Shown: piece after piece, positions 9,111 to 16,996 of the stretch
Numbering within the stretch: the stretch's first letter is position 1
How the letters are laid out: each line of letters starts with the position of its first letter
Source: Streptosporangium pseudovulgare
GTDB taxonomy: Bacteria; Actinomycetota; Actinomycetes; Streptosporangiales; Streptosporangiaceae
Direction: 5' to 3'
DNA length: 64,000 nt
Assembly: GCF_014648055.1 (NCBI RefSeq)
Contig: NZ_BMQJ01000011.1
Span: forward strand, 91,916-155,915
Notes under the pieces: generated by a model
What the model was told of the DNA's origin: nothing
What the model saw: the letters and a program-made list of their open reading frames with translations, nothing else
Databases searched by the model: none
Position numbers and translations under genes: made by a program

Positions 9111-9683
9111 ATGATCATCCGTCGTGTCGTCCCGGCCGGGCTCCTGGCCGTCCTCACCGCCGCCGCGGTGGGGGCCTGCGGCGCACAGCAGGACGCGCCG
9201 GCCCCGGACCGGGCGGCCGCACCGGCCGCCACCCCGGCCGCCGCGCCGTCCGGCTCGGGCACACCCGGCACGTCCTCCCCCCTGACGGTCACCGACCCCT
9301 GGGTGAAGACCGCGAAGAAGGGCATGACCGCCGCATTCGGCACCCTGGTCAACCACACCGCCGCCGACGTGACCGTCGTCTCCGCCACCTCCCCGCTGTC
9401 GTCGATGATCGAGCTGCACGAGGTGGCCGACGTCGGCGGCAAGCCGGTCATGCGGCCCAAGGAGGGCGGATTCACCGTCCCCGCGCACGGCACGCACCGG
9501 CTCCAGCCCGGCGGCGACCACATCATGCTGATGGGCGTCACCGAGGAGGTGAAGCCCGGCGCGCGGATCCCCTTCACCCTGACCCTCAAGGACGGCGGGA
9601 CCATGGAGTTCACCGCGATCGGCAAGGACTTCGCCGGCGGCAACGAGAACTACGACTCCGGCGCGGGTAAGGGACACAGCTGA
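9111..9683 (+). CDS. Lipoprotein copper chaperone, PCu(A)C family
   Basis: A 190-aa secreted lipoprotein. The signal is MIIRRVVPAGLLAVLTAAAVGAC with lipobox VGAC, and an Ala/Pro-rich linker follows. The PCu(A)C domain has the copper-binding H/M residues in their usual spacing: IELHEVADV, PVMRPKEGG, AHGTHRL and GGDHIMLMG, with a Met and a His in the C-terminal tail. These proteins deliver Cu(I) outside the membrane. AAAGG precedes the ATG at 9111. Its stop overlaps the start of the DyP gene (TGATG), so the two are coupled; in Streptomyces the homologous chaperone and DtpA serve maturation of an extracellular copper oxidase. Confidence 0.9.
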   Translation: MIIRRVVPAGLLAVLTAAAVGACGAQQDAPAPDRAAAPAATPAAAPSGSGTPGTSSPLTVTDPWVKTAKKGMTAAFGTLVNHTAADVTVVSATSPLSSMIELHEVADVGGKPVMRPKEGGFTVPAHGTHRLQPGGDHIMLMGVTEEVKPGARIPFTLTLKDGGTMEFTAIGKDFAGGNENYDSGAGKGHS

Positions 9684-10906
9684 TGGACCAGCCCCGGCTG
9701 ACCCGGCGCGGGCTGCTCGCGGGGGGCGCCGCCACCGCGGCCGGCGCCCTCGCGGCGTGCGCCTCCGCGCAGACCGGCGCCAAGGCTGCCTACGCGGGGC
9801 CGTCGGCGTCCGGCGGGTCCGCGCCCCCCACCGGCTGGGCGGCCGAACCCTTCCACGGGCCGCACCAGGCCGGCATCACCACGACGCCGCAGGCCCACGC
9901 CGTCTTCGTCGGCCTGGACCTGCTGCCGGACGCCGACCGCGACGCCGTCGTACGGCTGATGCAGCTGCTCACCGACGACGCGCGCCGCCTGGCCGAGGGC
10001 CGGGCGGCCCTGGCCGACACCGATCCGGAGCTGGCCACGCTCCCCGCTCGGCTGACCGTCACCTTCGGCTTCGGGCCCGACCTGTTCCGGGCCGCGGAGG
10101 TGGCGGACCGCTGCCCGGAGTCGGTGGCGCCCCTGCCGAAGTTCGGAATCGACAGGCTGGACAAGCGGTGGACGGGCACGGACCTGCTGCTGCAGGTCTG
10201 CGCCGACGACGCCGTCACCCTCGCCCACGCCCTGCGCATGCTGGTCAAGGACGCCCGGTCCTTCGCCCGGGTGCGCTGGGTCCAGCGGGGGTTCCGGCGC
10301 GGCCCGCAGACCCAGGCGCCGGGCACGACCCAGCGCAACCTCATGGGCCAGCTCGACGGCACCGTCAACCCCCGCCCCGGCACGCCCGACTTCGACCGGG
10401 CCGTGTGGGTGGACGACGGCCCGGAGTGGCTGCGCGGCGGCACCACGCTGGTGCTGCGGCGCATCCGGATGGACCTGGAGACGTGGGACGCCGCCGACCG
10501 GACCGCCAAGGAGTTCTCGGTGGGCCGCCGGTTGGACACCGGCGCCCCGCTGACCGGCCGGAACGAGCGTGACGCGCCGGACTTCGGCATGGTCACGGCG
10601 GCGGGGTTCCCGGTCATCGCCGAGCAGGCCCACATCCGGCGGGCGCACGTCGCCGACCCGGGTATGCGGATCTTCCGCCGGGTCTACAACTACGACGAGG
10701 GCGTCACCTACGAGGGGCGACCCGACACGGGGCTGCTGTTCGCCTCCTACCAGGCCGACATCGCCCGGCAGTTCCTCCCCGTCCAGCGGAGGCTTGCCGA
10801 GGCGGACCTGCTGAACCAGTGGACGACGCCGGTCGGCTCGGCGGTGTACGCCGTCCCGCCGGGCTGCGGGCCCGACGGCTGGGTCGGTGAGACCCTGCTG
10901 TCCTGA
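9683..10906 (+). CDS. Tat-exported dye-decolourising (DyP-type) heme peroxidase
   Basis: A 407-aa protein with a twin-arginine signal (LTRRGLLAGGAATAAGALAAC) whose Cys could also form a lipobox. The DyP signature is present: GQLDGTVNPRPGTPDF carries the catalytic Asp (GxxDG), and the proximal heme His lies in EQAHIRRAHVADPG. The sequence ends in a typical DyP segment (GLLFASYQADIARQFLPVQRRL). It uses H2O2 to oxidise dyes or phenolics. Overlap with the PCu(A)C gene ties it to copper handling, as with DtpA in Streptomyces. A Sco protein, present in the Streptomyces cluster, is not seen here. Confidence 0.95.
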   Translation: MDQPRLTRRGLLAGGAATAAGALAACASAQTGAKAAYAGPSASGGSAPPTGWAAEPFHGPHQAGITTTPQAHAVFVGLDLLPDADRDAVVRLMQLLTDDARRLAEGRAALADTDPELATLPARLTVTFGFGPDLFRAAEVADRCPESVAPLPKFGIDRLDKRWTGTDLLLQVCADDAVTLAHALRMLVKDARSFARVRWVQRGFRRGPQTQAPGTTQRNLMGQLDGTVNPRPGTPDFDRAVWVDDGPEWLRGGTTLVLRRIRMDLETWDAADRTAKEFSVGRRLDTGAPLTGRNERDAPDFGMVTAAGFPVIAEQAHIRRAHVADPGMRIFRRVYNYDEGVTYEGRPDTGLLFASYQADIARQFLPVQRRLAEADLLNQWTTPVGSAVYAVPPGCGPDGWVGETLLS

Positions 10907-11022
10907 CCGGCCCGGCCGGGCGGCCGTCGCCGCCTGATCTCAGGGTCGTCGATGCCGCTCGCCGTTCCGGTTCCGGTGGGACTCATCCCGCCGGAACCGG
11001 AACGGCCGTCCGGGGATCGCCG

Positions 11023-11763
11023 TCAGGTGACCTTGTGGAGGTATCCCGCCGAGGCCCAGCCCAGCTTGCCGTTCGAGGCGCGGACGGCCACCCACCCCTT
11101 GACGGGTGAGCATCCCCCGGCGAACCGGCCGTCGGCCGGGGTCAGTCTGCCGACCCTGCGGGCGTCCGCCGCGGGCTGGGAGCGGACGTTGAGGTAACCG
11201 CCCGGCTGGAGCTTGACGACGCGGTAGTTGCACGTGAGGCCGGGCGGGATCTTGTCGTCGGAGGGGCTCTGCCCCTCGTCGACCTTTCGGAGGTATCTCG
11301 CCGAGGCCCAGCCCAGCCTGCCGTTGGACGCCTTGACCTCCACCCAGCCGTCGACGGCCGAGCACGAGCCCGCGAACGCCCCGTCGTCCGCCGTCAGTCT
11401 GCCGATCGGCCGGCCCTTCAGCGACGGCCGCGACCGGACGTTGAGGTGGCTGTCCGCCCGCACGCCCGTGACCCGGTAGGTGCACGCGAGGACGGTGTGG
11501 CCGCTTCCGTCGGTGGAGTGGCCGTGCCCGCCGTAGGGGTCGGGGGTGGCCGCGGGGCGCGGGGTCGCCGAGGAGTGTCCGGGGGTCGCCGCGACCGGCG
11601 GCCCGGAGGTCGCGGCGGGGGTGGCGGAGGTCATGGGGGTGGGGCTCGGGCTGGGAGTGGGGGTCGCCGAGGAGGCGAGGGCGGCGGCCGGCGGGGCGAG
11701 GATCGTGGACAGGCCCACGGTGGCGCCCACGGTGAACGAGGCCGCGACCCGTTTTCCGAGCAT
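11023..11763 (-). CDS. Secreted protein with two duplicated SH3b domains
   Basis: A 246-aa protein. The signal peptide (MLGKRVAASFTVGATVGLSTILAPPAAALA) is followed by a ~70-residue Ser/Thr/Pro-rich linker and two bacterial SH3 domains. The domains are near-copies of each other: CTYRVTGVRADSHLNVRSRP...GWVEVKASNGRLGWASARYL and CNYRVVKLQPGGYLNVRSQP...GWVAVRASNGKLGWASAGYL, each with two Cys that probably form a disulfide. SH3b domains usually bind cell-wall peptides. No catalytic domain is present, so it is likely a wall-binding or sensing protein. GAAGGGAG lies before the chosen ATG at 11761-11763. The upstream spacer (11764-11880) is AT-rich and should hold the promoter. Confidence 0.85.
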   Translation of the reverse strand: MLGKRVAASFTVGATVGLSTILAPPAAALASSATPTPSPSPTPMTSATPAATSGPPVAATPGHSSATPRPAATPDPYGGHGHSTDGSGHTVLACTYRVTGVRADSHLNVRSRPSLKGRPIGRLTADDGAFAGSCSAVDGWVEVKASNGRLGWASARYLRKVDEGQSPSDDKIPPGLTCNYRVVKLQPGGYLNVRSQPAADARRVGRLTPADGRFAGGCSPVKGWVAVRASNGKLGWASAGYLHKVT

Positions 11764-11986
11764 GACATCTCCCTTCGATTCGCATCGCACCCGTGGCCGC
11801 CGGACCCCCGAAGGTCATGGCACGGCATGCCACCTGCGATGTTAACGCAAAGTAGATATCCAATTACCCTAGGTGCAAACCCGCAAGCGGTTTCCCGGAA
11901 ACCGTCCGCCACGGCACCCGACCGCCCGCCGCCCACACTCCGGCGCCGACCCCCTCCGTCCGCCCGCCGCCCTCCCCGGCCGTCGG

Positions 11987-12448
11987 TCAGTAGGACTGGA
12001 GCTCGACGAGGTTGCCCTCGGGGTCGCACACGTGGGCCGTACGCAGACCGGGCCCCCAGTCGGGGCGGTCCGCCGGAGGGGCGACCAGCCGCGCGCCGTA
12101 CCGCACGTAGAGATCGGCGGCGGCGCCGACGTCCTCCACCCGGCTGACGAGCATGACCCGGCCCCCGCCGCACGGCGGGACCTCGGCGCCCCGGCCGTCC
12201 GGCAGGAGCCCGGCGCCGGCGGGGGACGTGTCGTCCGGGGAGGACCCGCCGACGTCCACGACCCCGGCCATCATGGCCCGGTCGAAGAGGGCGAGCACCC
12301 CCTGACCCTCGACGTCCCAGCTGGCGTACGGCCCGGCCGCCGACCCTCTCGCCAACGTGGCGCCGCACAGCGCCGGGAGGACGGCGTCGTAGAGCCGGAA
12401 GCACTCGGCGAAGCGGCCGACGAGCAGGCGGGGGTGGAAGACGTCCAT
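11987..12448 (-). CDS. VOC family (glyoxalase/bleomycin-resistance) protein
   Basis: A 153-aa protein with two beta-alpha-beta-beta-beta halves: MDVFHPRLLVGRFAECFRLYDAVL at the N-terminus and GGGRVMLVSRVEDVGAAADLYVRYG...HVCDPEGNLVELQSY at the C-terminus. The final DPEGNLVEL is the diagnostic motif that supplies the metal-ligand Glu. VOC proteins include isomerases, dioxygenases and antibiotic-binding proteins; the substrate is not predictable. I chose the ATG at 12446-12448, which places the start just outside the operator shared with the divergent marR-type gene. It is probably the regulated target. Confidence 0.85.
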   Translation of the reverse strand: MDVFHPRLLVGRFAECFRLYDAVLPALCGATLARGSAAGPYASWDVEGQGVLALFDRAMMAGVVDVGGSSPDDTSPAGAGLLPDGRGAEVPPCGGGRVMLVSRVEDVGAAADLYVRYGARLVAPPADRPDWGPGLRTAHVCDPEGNLVELQSY

Positions 12449-12467
12449 CACGCGTCCAATCCGTGGG

Positions 12468-12498
12468 TTAACACCAATGATTGGTGACAACCTACAAT
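12468..12498 (+). promoter_or_regulatory. MarR operator and promoter
   Basis: CACCAATGATTGGTG at 12472-12486 is a perfect palindrome around a central base. It sits between TTAACA (12468-12473, possible -35) and TACAAT (12493-12498, good -10) for the plus-strand regulator. The ATG lies only 7 bp after the -10, so the mRNA is probably leaderless. The same site would also control the divergent VOC gene. Confidence 0.72.
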
Positions 12499-12504
12499 AT
12501 TTTC

Positions 12505-12936
12505 ATGACGGACACTCCGCCCACCCTGACCGCGCTCACCGCCTACCTGCTGTCGAGGATCGGCAAAACCGCCAGGGGACAGGTCGCGGCCCGCCTCGGC
12601 GAGCGCGACCTGCGGTTCTGGCACATGTCGATGCTGGCGGCCCTGGCCGACTTCGGCCCTCACTCGCAGCGGGAGCTGGGCACCCGGCTCGGCATCGACC
12701 CCAGCGACGTCGTCAAGGCGCTCGACGAGCTCACCGCCGCCGGATGGGCCGAGCGGACCAGGGACCCCGCCGACCGCCGGAAGGTGCGGGTCGTCGTCAC
12801 GCCCGAGGGCCGGGCCGCGCTGGCCGGGATGGTGCGGGACACCGAGGTCCTCCAGGACGGGCTGCTGGCCCCGCTGAACCCGCGGGAACGCGCCCGGCTG
12901 CACGACCTGCTGCTGAAGGTCTTCGAGCGGCCCTGA
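12505..12936 (+). CDS. MarR family transcriptional regulator
   Basis: A 143-aa winged-helix regulator. The DNA-binding core is HSQRELGTRLGIDPSDVVKALDELTAAGWAERTRDPADRRKVRVVVTPEGRAAL, with the wing at DPADRRKVRV. Flanking helices form the dimer interface (LTAYLLSRIGKTARGQV; LNPRERARLHDLLLKVF). The ATG at 12505 is chosen because a TACAAT -10 element ends 7 bp upstream; an earlier in-frame GTG would lie inside the operator. It is divergent from the VOC gene and very probably represses both genes through the palindrome at 12472-12486. Confidence 0.92.
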   Translation: MTDTPPTLTALTAYLLSRIGKTARGQVAARLGERDLRFWHMSMLAALADFGPHSQRELGTRLGIDPSDVVKALDELTAAGWAERTRDPADRRKVRVVVTPEGRAALAGMVRDTEVLQDGLLAPLNPRERARLHDLLLKVFERP

Positions 12937-12975
12937 AAGACGAGGACCGGCCGCGGTTCCCGCCGGCCCGTCGGT

Positions 12976-13911
12976 CTATCGGTCCGCCGTGGCGGCGAGC
13001 CGGGCGCGGAGCGTGCGCAGCGCGTCGTCCACCAGCTCGGGCGTGCGCTGCTCCAGGCCGAACAGCACGTCCAGCGCCGGATCCGCCAGGGCCCAGAAGT
13101 CCAGCTTGCGGGCCAGCCGTACGGTGAACGGCAGGCCGCGGTGCGCCTGCACCCGCCGTACGAAGTCGGGGCCCGCCTCCGCCCAGAGGTAGGACAGGTC
13201 GTAGTCGGGGTCGCCGACCTCGGCGTCGCCGAAGTCGATGAGCCCGGTGATCTCGTCCCCGGTGACGAGCAGGTGGTCCAGGCTCACGTCGCCGTGCGTG
13301 AACGCGGGCCGGTAGGCGAAGTTGGCGTCGTCGCCGAGGTAGCCCTCCCAGACGGCCAGCAGCGTCCGCCCCTCCCCCGGCGTCAGCCTCGGCAGCACCT
13401 CCGCCCGGACGGCGGCCAGGTCGCCGGCGAAGTCCTCCCGCAGGTCCCAGGACGGCGCCCCCAGCTTCTCCGCCGTCTCCGCGGGGAAGGCGTGCAGGGC
13501 GTCGAGGATCCCGGCCACCTGCCGGACCGGCCCCGGCAGGCCGGGCAGCCCCCGGGCGTGCCAGCGCTCCGGAGTCAGCACCTCGCCCGGGACGAGCGGG
13601 TAGCCACAGAACGAGCCCGGCCCGAGGGGGTTGGGCGCGGTGAACAGGAACCGTGGAATCGCCACACCGAGGTCCCGGTGGAGGGTGAGCTCGGGCAGCA
13701 GCCGGGCCTCCTTGGCGACGCTCCCGGCCCCGTCGGAGTTCTTCGGCAGCCGCAGCACGATCGCGCCGTCCAGCAGCAGCGTCACGTTGTCCAGCCCCGC
13801 CCCCAGCGGCCGCAGCGGAGCGTTCCGCCGCTCCGGCAGCACATCGGCGAGCGCCTCCCGGACCTTCGGCTCCCAGTCGTCCGGCAACGAGACATCCCTG
13901 ATCACGGACAT
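12976..13911 (-). CDS. Aminoglycoside-phosphotransferase-fold kinase
   Basis: A 311-aa APH-family protein. The kinase catalytic loop is THGDVSLDHLLV and the metal-binding segment is GLIDFGDAEVGDPDYDLSYLW; the N-lobe shows VLRLPKNSDG, and a hinge region follows. In the loop the usual Asn is replaced by Asp/His (HGDVSLDHL), as in several macrolide-phosphotransferase-like members. Members phosphorylate antibiotics, choline or sugars; a resistance role cannot be claimed from sequence alone. The ATG is at 13909-13911. An 8-bp tandem repeat array begins 49 bp upstream of this start, within its probable promoter region. Confidence 0.85.
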   Translation of the reverse strand: MSVIRDVSLPDDWEPKVREALADVLPERRNAPLRPLGAGLDNVTLLLDGAIVLRLPKNSDGAGSVAKEARLLPELTLHRDLGVAIPRFLFTAPNPLGPGSFCGYPLVPGEVLTPERWHARGLPGLPGPVRQVAGILDALHAFPAETAEKLGAPSWDLREDFAGDLAAVRAEVLPRLTPGEGRTLLAVWEGYLGDDANFAYRPAFTHGDVSLDHLLVTGDEITGLIDFGDAEVGDPDYDLSYLWAEAGPDFVRRVQAHRGLPFTVRLARKLDFWALADPALDVLFGLEQRTPELVDDALRTLRARLAATADR

Positions 13912-13959
13912 ACCGTACTAGCCGGTGCCGGCGAGCGCTCCACGTCCGCCCCTGCCCCC

Positions 13960-14079
13960 GGGAGGCCGGGAGGCCGGGAGGCCGGGAGGCCGGGAGGCCG
14001 GGACGCCGGGAGGCCGGGACGCCGGGAGGCCGGGAGGCCGGGAGGCCGGGACGCCGGGAGGCCGGGACGCCGGGAGGCC
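13960..14079. repeat. 8-bp tandem repeat array, 15 units
   Basis: Fifteen perfect-register 8-bp units lie here, either GGGAGGCC (A) or GGGACGCC (C), in the order AAAAACACAAACACA. Units 3-8 and 9-14 are the same six-unit block (AAACAC), so a 48-bp higher-order repeat has been duplicated. The array lies in the ~300-bp spacer between the phosphotransferase start and the isochorismatase gene. Polymerase slippage is expected here. Confidence 0.97.
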
Positions 14080-14211
14080 GGGGAACACCGGCCGTCGAAG
14101 ACGCCGGAGCCCGTCCGCGGTGCCCCGGGGGACGAAGCGCTGACCGGATCGTTCCGCAGGCTGACCGGTTCACGCCTTCAGCTCCCGCCCCCACCCCGCC
14201 ACCCTTGAGGG

Positions 14212-14796
14212 GTGAACAACGCACTCGTCGTCATCGACGTTCAGGAGTCCTTCCGGCAGATGCCGGACTGGGAGTTCGTATCGCAGCCGGACATCGTCGG
14301 CCAGGTCAACCGTCTGGTCACCGCGGCCCGCGCCCAGGACCACCTGGTGGTCTGGGTGCTCGGCTCCCGGCCGGGGTCCGGCACCGTGTTCGATCCGGCG
14401 CGGGGGCACGTCCGCCTGATGGACGGGCTCGAACCTCACGCGGGCGAGCCGCTCATCACCAAGACCGCGCACAACGCCTTCACCACCACGAACCTGCACC
14501 AGATCCTCACCGCTCACGGCATCCGGCGGCTGACCGTGTGCGGCATCCGGACCGAGCAGTGCTGCGAAACCACCACCCGGATCGCCTCCGACCTCGGCTT
14601 CGACGTCGTCTTCGTCACCGACGCCACCGCGACCACCCCCATCCCGCACCGTGACGCGCCGCAGGATCTGCCGTTCCCGCAACTGGTGGACGACCCGCGG
14701 ACGCTGGGCGTCGCCGATGTCATCGCGCGCACCGAGTACGCGCTCGCGGACCGGTTCGCCGTCATCCGCACCGTCGACGAACTGGCCGGGGCATAG
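14212..14796 (+). CDS. Isochorismatase-family cysteine hydrolase
   Basis: A 194-aa member of the isochorismatase fold. The catalytic triad is visible: Asp in VVIDVQESF, Lys in LITKTAHNAF, Cys in GIRTEQCCETT, preceded by the cis-peptide region RLTVCGIRT. Members hydrolyse isochorismate, nicotinamide, N-carbamoyl compounds or other amides; substrate unassigned. The GTG start at 14212 follows GAGGGG closely. The GlxA-type regulator gene starts 11 bp after the stop; such enzyme/regulator pairs are common in actinomycetes. Confidence 0.9.
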   Translation: MNNALVVIDVQESFRQMPDWEFVSQPDIVGQVNRLVTAARAQDHLVVWVLGSRPGSGTVFDPARGHVRLMDGLEPHAGEPLITKTAHNAFTTTNLHQILTAHGIRRLTVCGIRTEQCCETTTRIASDLGFDVVFVTDATATTPIPHRDAPQDLPFPQLVDDPRTLGVADVIARTEYALADRFAVIRTVDELAGA

Positions 14797-14807
14797 GCTC
14801 GGCGACT

Positions 14808-15701
14808 GTGCCCCGGGTCGTCTTCCTGCTCATCCCACGAGTGCACCTGCTCGACGTGGCCGGGCCGGCCCAGGTCTTCTCCACCGCGGCCGACTTCGGC
14901 CACGAGTACGTCCTGTCGTACGTGTCCGAGGAGACGCCCGTCGCCACCGTGCAGGGACTGCCCCTGCACGCCGAACACACGTGGCCCGACCTGGAACCGG
15001 ACGATCTCATCGTCGTGCCGGGCTGGCGCGGCCCGACCCGCATGGCCGGGGCCGGCACCCTGCACCGGCTGCGCGAGCACCACGCGGCCGGCGGCACCGT
15101 GGCGGGTGTCTGCGCGGGCGCCGACGCGCTCGGCCGGGCCGGCCTGCTCGACGGCCGCCGCTGCACCACCCACCACGCGTCCCAGGACGAGCTCGCCCGC
15201 CTCTATCCGAGGGCCAGGGTCGTGCGCGACGTGCTCTACGTCGAGGACGGGCGGGTGGTGACCTCGGCGGGCGTGGCCAGCGGCATCGATGTGGCACTTC
15301 ACCTGCTGAGCACCAGGCACGGGCCGTACGCCGCCGGCCGGGTGGCCCGCGCCATGGTGGTGCACGGTCGCCGCCAGGGAGCGTCACCGCAGGTCAGCGC
15401 GATGCTCCGGCACCGCGGCCACGACGACGAGACCGTTCACCGCATCCAGAACCTGATCGACGCGCGTTTCACCCAGCGGCTCCCACTCTCGACGCTGGCC
15501 GACGCGGCCGGCTGCAGCGAACGGACCGTCACCCGGCTCTTCCGGCACGCGACCGGCCTCACGCCGCTGGCCTACCAGACCGCGCTGCGCCTGGAGCGGG
15601 CCGAACACCTCCTGGGGCAGGGCGCGACGACAGAGACGGCCGCCCGCGAGGCCGGCTTCGGCGACGCACGGATGCTGCGCCGCCTGCGCGCCCGGATGTA
15701 G
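14808..15701 (+). CDS. GlxA-type AraC family regulator with DJ-1/PfpI-like domain
   Basis: A 297-aa two-domain regulator. Residues 1-180 form a DJ-1/PfpI-like domain (VVFLLIPRVHLLDVAGPAQVF; TVAGVCAGADALGRAGLLDG with the nucleophile-elbow Cys). Residues ~205-297 form the AraC double helix-turn-helix (RFTQRLPLSTLADAAGCSERTVTRLFRHATGLTPLAYQTALRLERAEHLL). The second helix-turn-helix ends early (EAGFGDARMLRRLRARM) compared with the usual ~315-325 aa. The start is GTG. It probably controls the isochorismatase gene with which it is cotranscribed. Confidence 0.9.
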   Translation: MPRVVFLLIPRVHLLDVAGPAQVFSTAADFGHEYVLSYVSEETPVATVQGLPLHAEHTWPDLEPDDLIVVPGWRGPTRMAGAGTLHRLREHHAAGGTVAGVCAGADALGRAGLLDGRRCTTHHASQDELARLYPRARVVRDVLYVEDGRVVTSAGVASGIDVALHLLSTRHGPYAAGRVARAMVVHGRRQGASPQVSAMLRHRGHDDETVHRIQNLIDARFTQRLPLSTLADAAGCSERTVTRLFRHATGLTPLAYQTALRLERAEHLLGQGATTETAAREAGFGDARMLRRLRARM

Positions 15702-15755
15702 GCCCGGCGGAGGTTTCCGCCGGGTAAGACCGCGTTCATCCTGGAAGACCTCTCC

Positions 15756-15822
15756 ACCGCGACGGTGACGCGAGGCGGGACGTCGGCCCAGGGGCAGGCG
15801 GGGACCACGGGGACGCCCGCCT
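15756..15822 (-). pseudogene. Remnant copy of the 3' part of the P-loop kinase gene
   Basis: These 67 bp align without gaps, at roughly 90% identity by eye, to 17091-17157 inside the P-loop kinase gene, in the same minus-strand orientation. Translated, the remnant reads GVPVVPACPWADVPPRV against GVPVVPARPWTDVLPRV in the intact gene. No start, Walker motif or other parts of the gene accompany it. The two copies flank the propeller-like gene at 15907-16995, so a duplication or insertion event is implied. The rest of the 15702-15906 spacer shows no gene. Confidence 0.75.
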
Positions 15823-15906
15823 GCCCCTGCCCCTCCGGAAAGCCTGGACGAAGGTGGTTACTTCCGGCCATCCGCACCAGCCCGGGACGCGTGAAACCAT
15901 ACGGCT

Positions 15907-16995
15907 GTGCCGAACAACGCCGTCCACGGGGATTCCGACCAGTTCACCGCTCGTCTCGTGGCCACCGCCGCCGCTCCGCTCGACCCCGCGTCGGCGGACG
16001 GTCCACAGGTGCTGCACTGGCCCGGGCGCAGGCTGCTGGTGCAGCGCGGGGACACCGAGCTGGCCATCCGCGACCTGGACGGGGAGGGGCTGGAGGTCCG
16101 CTTCCCCGCGCCCTGGCCCCGCCGGTACGGCTCGGTGGCGGTCTCTCCCACGGGTGACCTCGCCGTGTTCGCCGGCGTGCACGCGTTACGAGCCGTGGAT
16201 TCGACCGGCGCCGTGCGGTGGGAGCTCCGGCACGGTTGCTGGTCCGCCGCCGTGTGCGCCGAGGCCCACGCCTCGTTCTCCGAGTACGCCGACGACCACC
16301 ACCACGGCCACGCGGACAGCGGCTCGGCGGCGTTCTCCTCGGACGGCAGGCTCCTCTGGGCCCACATCCGCAGCCACGCCGGGCACGACACCAACGAGGA
16401 ATGGCTGATCCTCGACCCCGCCGACGGCACGGTGCTGGCCCGGGCCGAGACGATGACCGTGGGATCGGGCTCCGCCCACTTCCCCCACCCGAACCCGGCG
16501 TACATGGGGCTGACGGTCGGCGAGGGTGAAGAGGACTCGCCCGTGCTGTGGGGACACTGGGATGGCGCGAGGCTCACCGTCCGGCGGTTCGTCGAGGAGG
16601 TCCTCCTCGCCGTCAGCCCGTCCGGGGAGTGCTTCCTGACCACGGATCCGGGACAGTGGTCCCTGTACCTGCACCGGGCGGAGGACGGCCTCGAACTGCG
16701 GCGCCTGGACGCCGAGGAGGCCGTGCCGCCTCCGTCGGGCGAGGACGACCGCGCTCGGTGGGACTACGAGGCGGCCTTCCCCTACGACGACACCGCCGTG
16801 GTCGGCACCGAGCACCACACGGACGCCGTTCCCCGCCACTGGGTCGTCGATCCACGCACGATGGGGGTGCGCGGCCGGATCGTCTACCCCTTCCCCATCG
16901 CGGGATCTCCTCGATCAGCAGGGGAGGCCGCCTGGTACACGGTCTCCAGGGACCAGACCACCCTCCATCTGTGGGACCTGCCGCACCGGGAATGA
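15907..16995 (+). CDS. Conserved hypothetical protein, beta-propeller-like
   Basis: A 362-aa soluble protein that I cannot assign to a named family. It is rich in short beta strands ending in WD-like turns, with repeated pattern strings such as VAVSPTGDLAVFAG, AAFSSDGRLLWAHI, LAVSPSGECFLTT and TLHLWDLPHRE, each resembling one blade of a WD40/YVTN propeller. A His/Asp-rich loop (EYADDHHHGHADSG) could bind metal. There is no signal peptide. GTG start. It is convergent with the P-loop kinase gene with a 1-bp gap, and lies between the intact gene and its remnant copy. Confidence 0.6.
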   Translation: MPNNAVHGDSDQFTARLVATAAAPLDPASADGPQVLHWPGRRLLVQRGDTELAIRDLDGEGLEVRFPAPWPRRYGSVAVSPTGDLAVFAGVHALRAVDSTGAVRWELRHGCWSAAVCAEAHASFSEYADDHHHGHADSGSAAFSSDGRLLWAHIRSHAGHDTNEEWLILDPADGTVLARAETMTVGSGSAHFPHPNPAYMGLTVGEGEEDSPVLWGHWDGARLTVRRFVEEVLLAVSPSGECFLTTDPGQWSLYLHRAEDGLELRRLDAEEAVPPPSGEDDRARWDYEAAFPYDDTAVVGTEHHTDAVPRHWVVDPRTMGVRGRIVYPFPIAGSPRSAGEAAWYTVSRDQTTLHLWDLPHRE

Positions 16996-16996
16996 A

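Noticed and set aside
13925..14143. Reading frame with GGREAGRPGGRDAGRPG repeats
   Set aside because: Translation of the 8-bp tandem repeat; no start signal and no homologue known to me.
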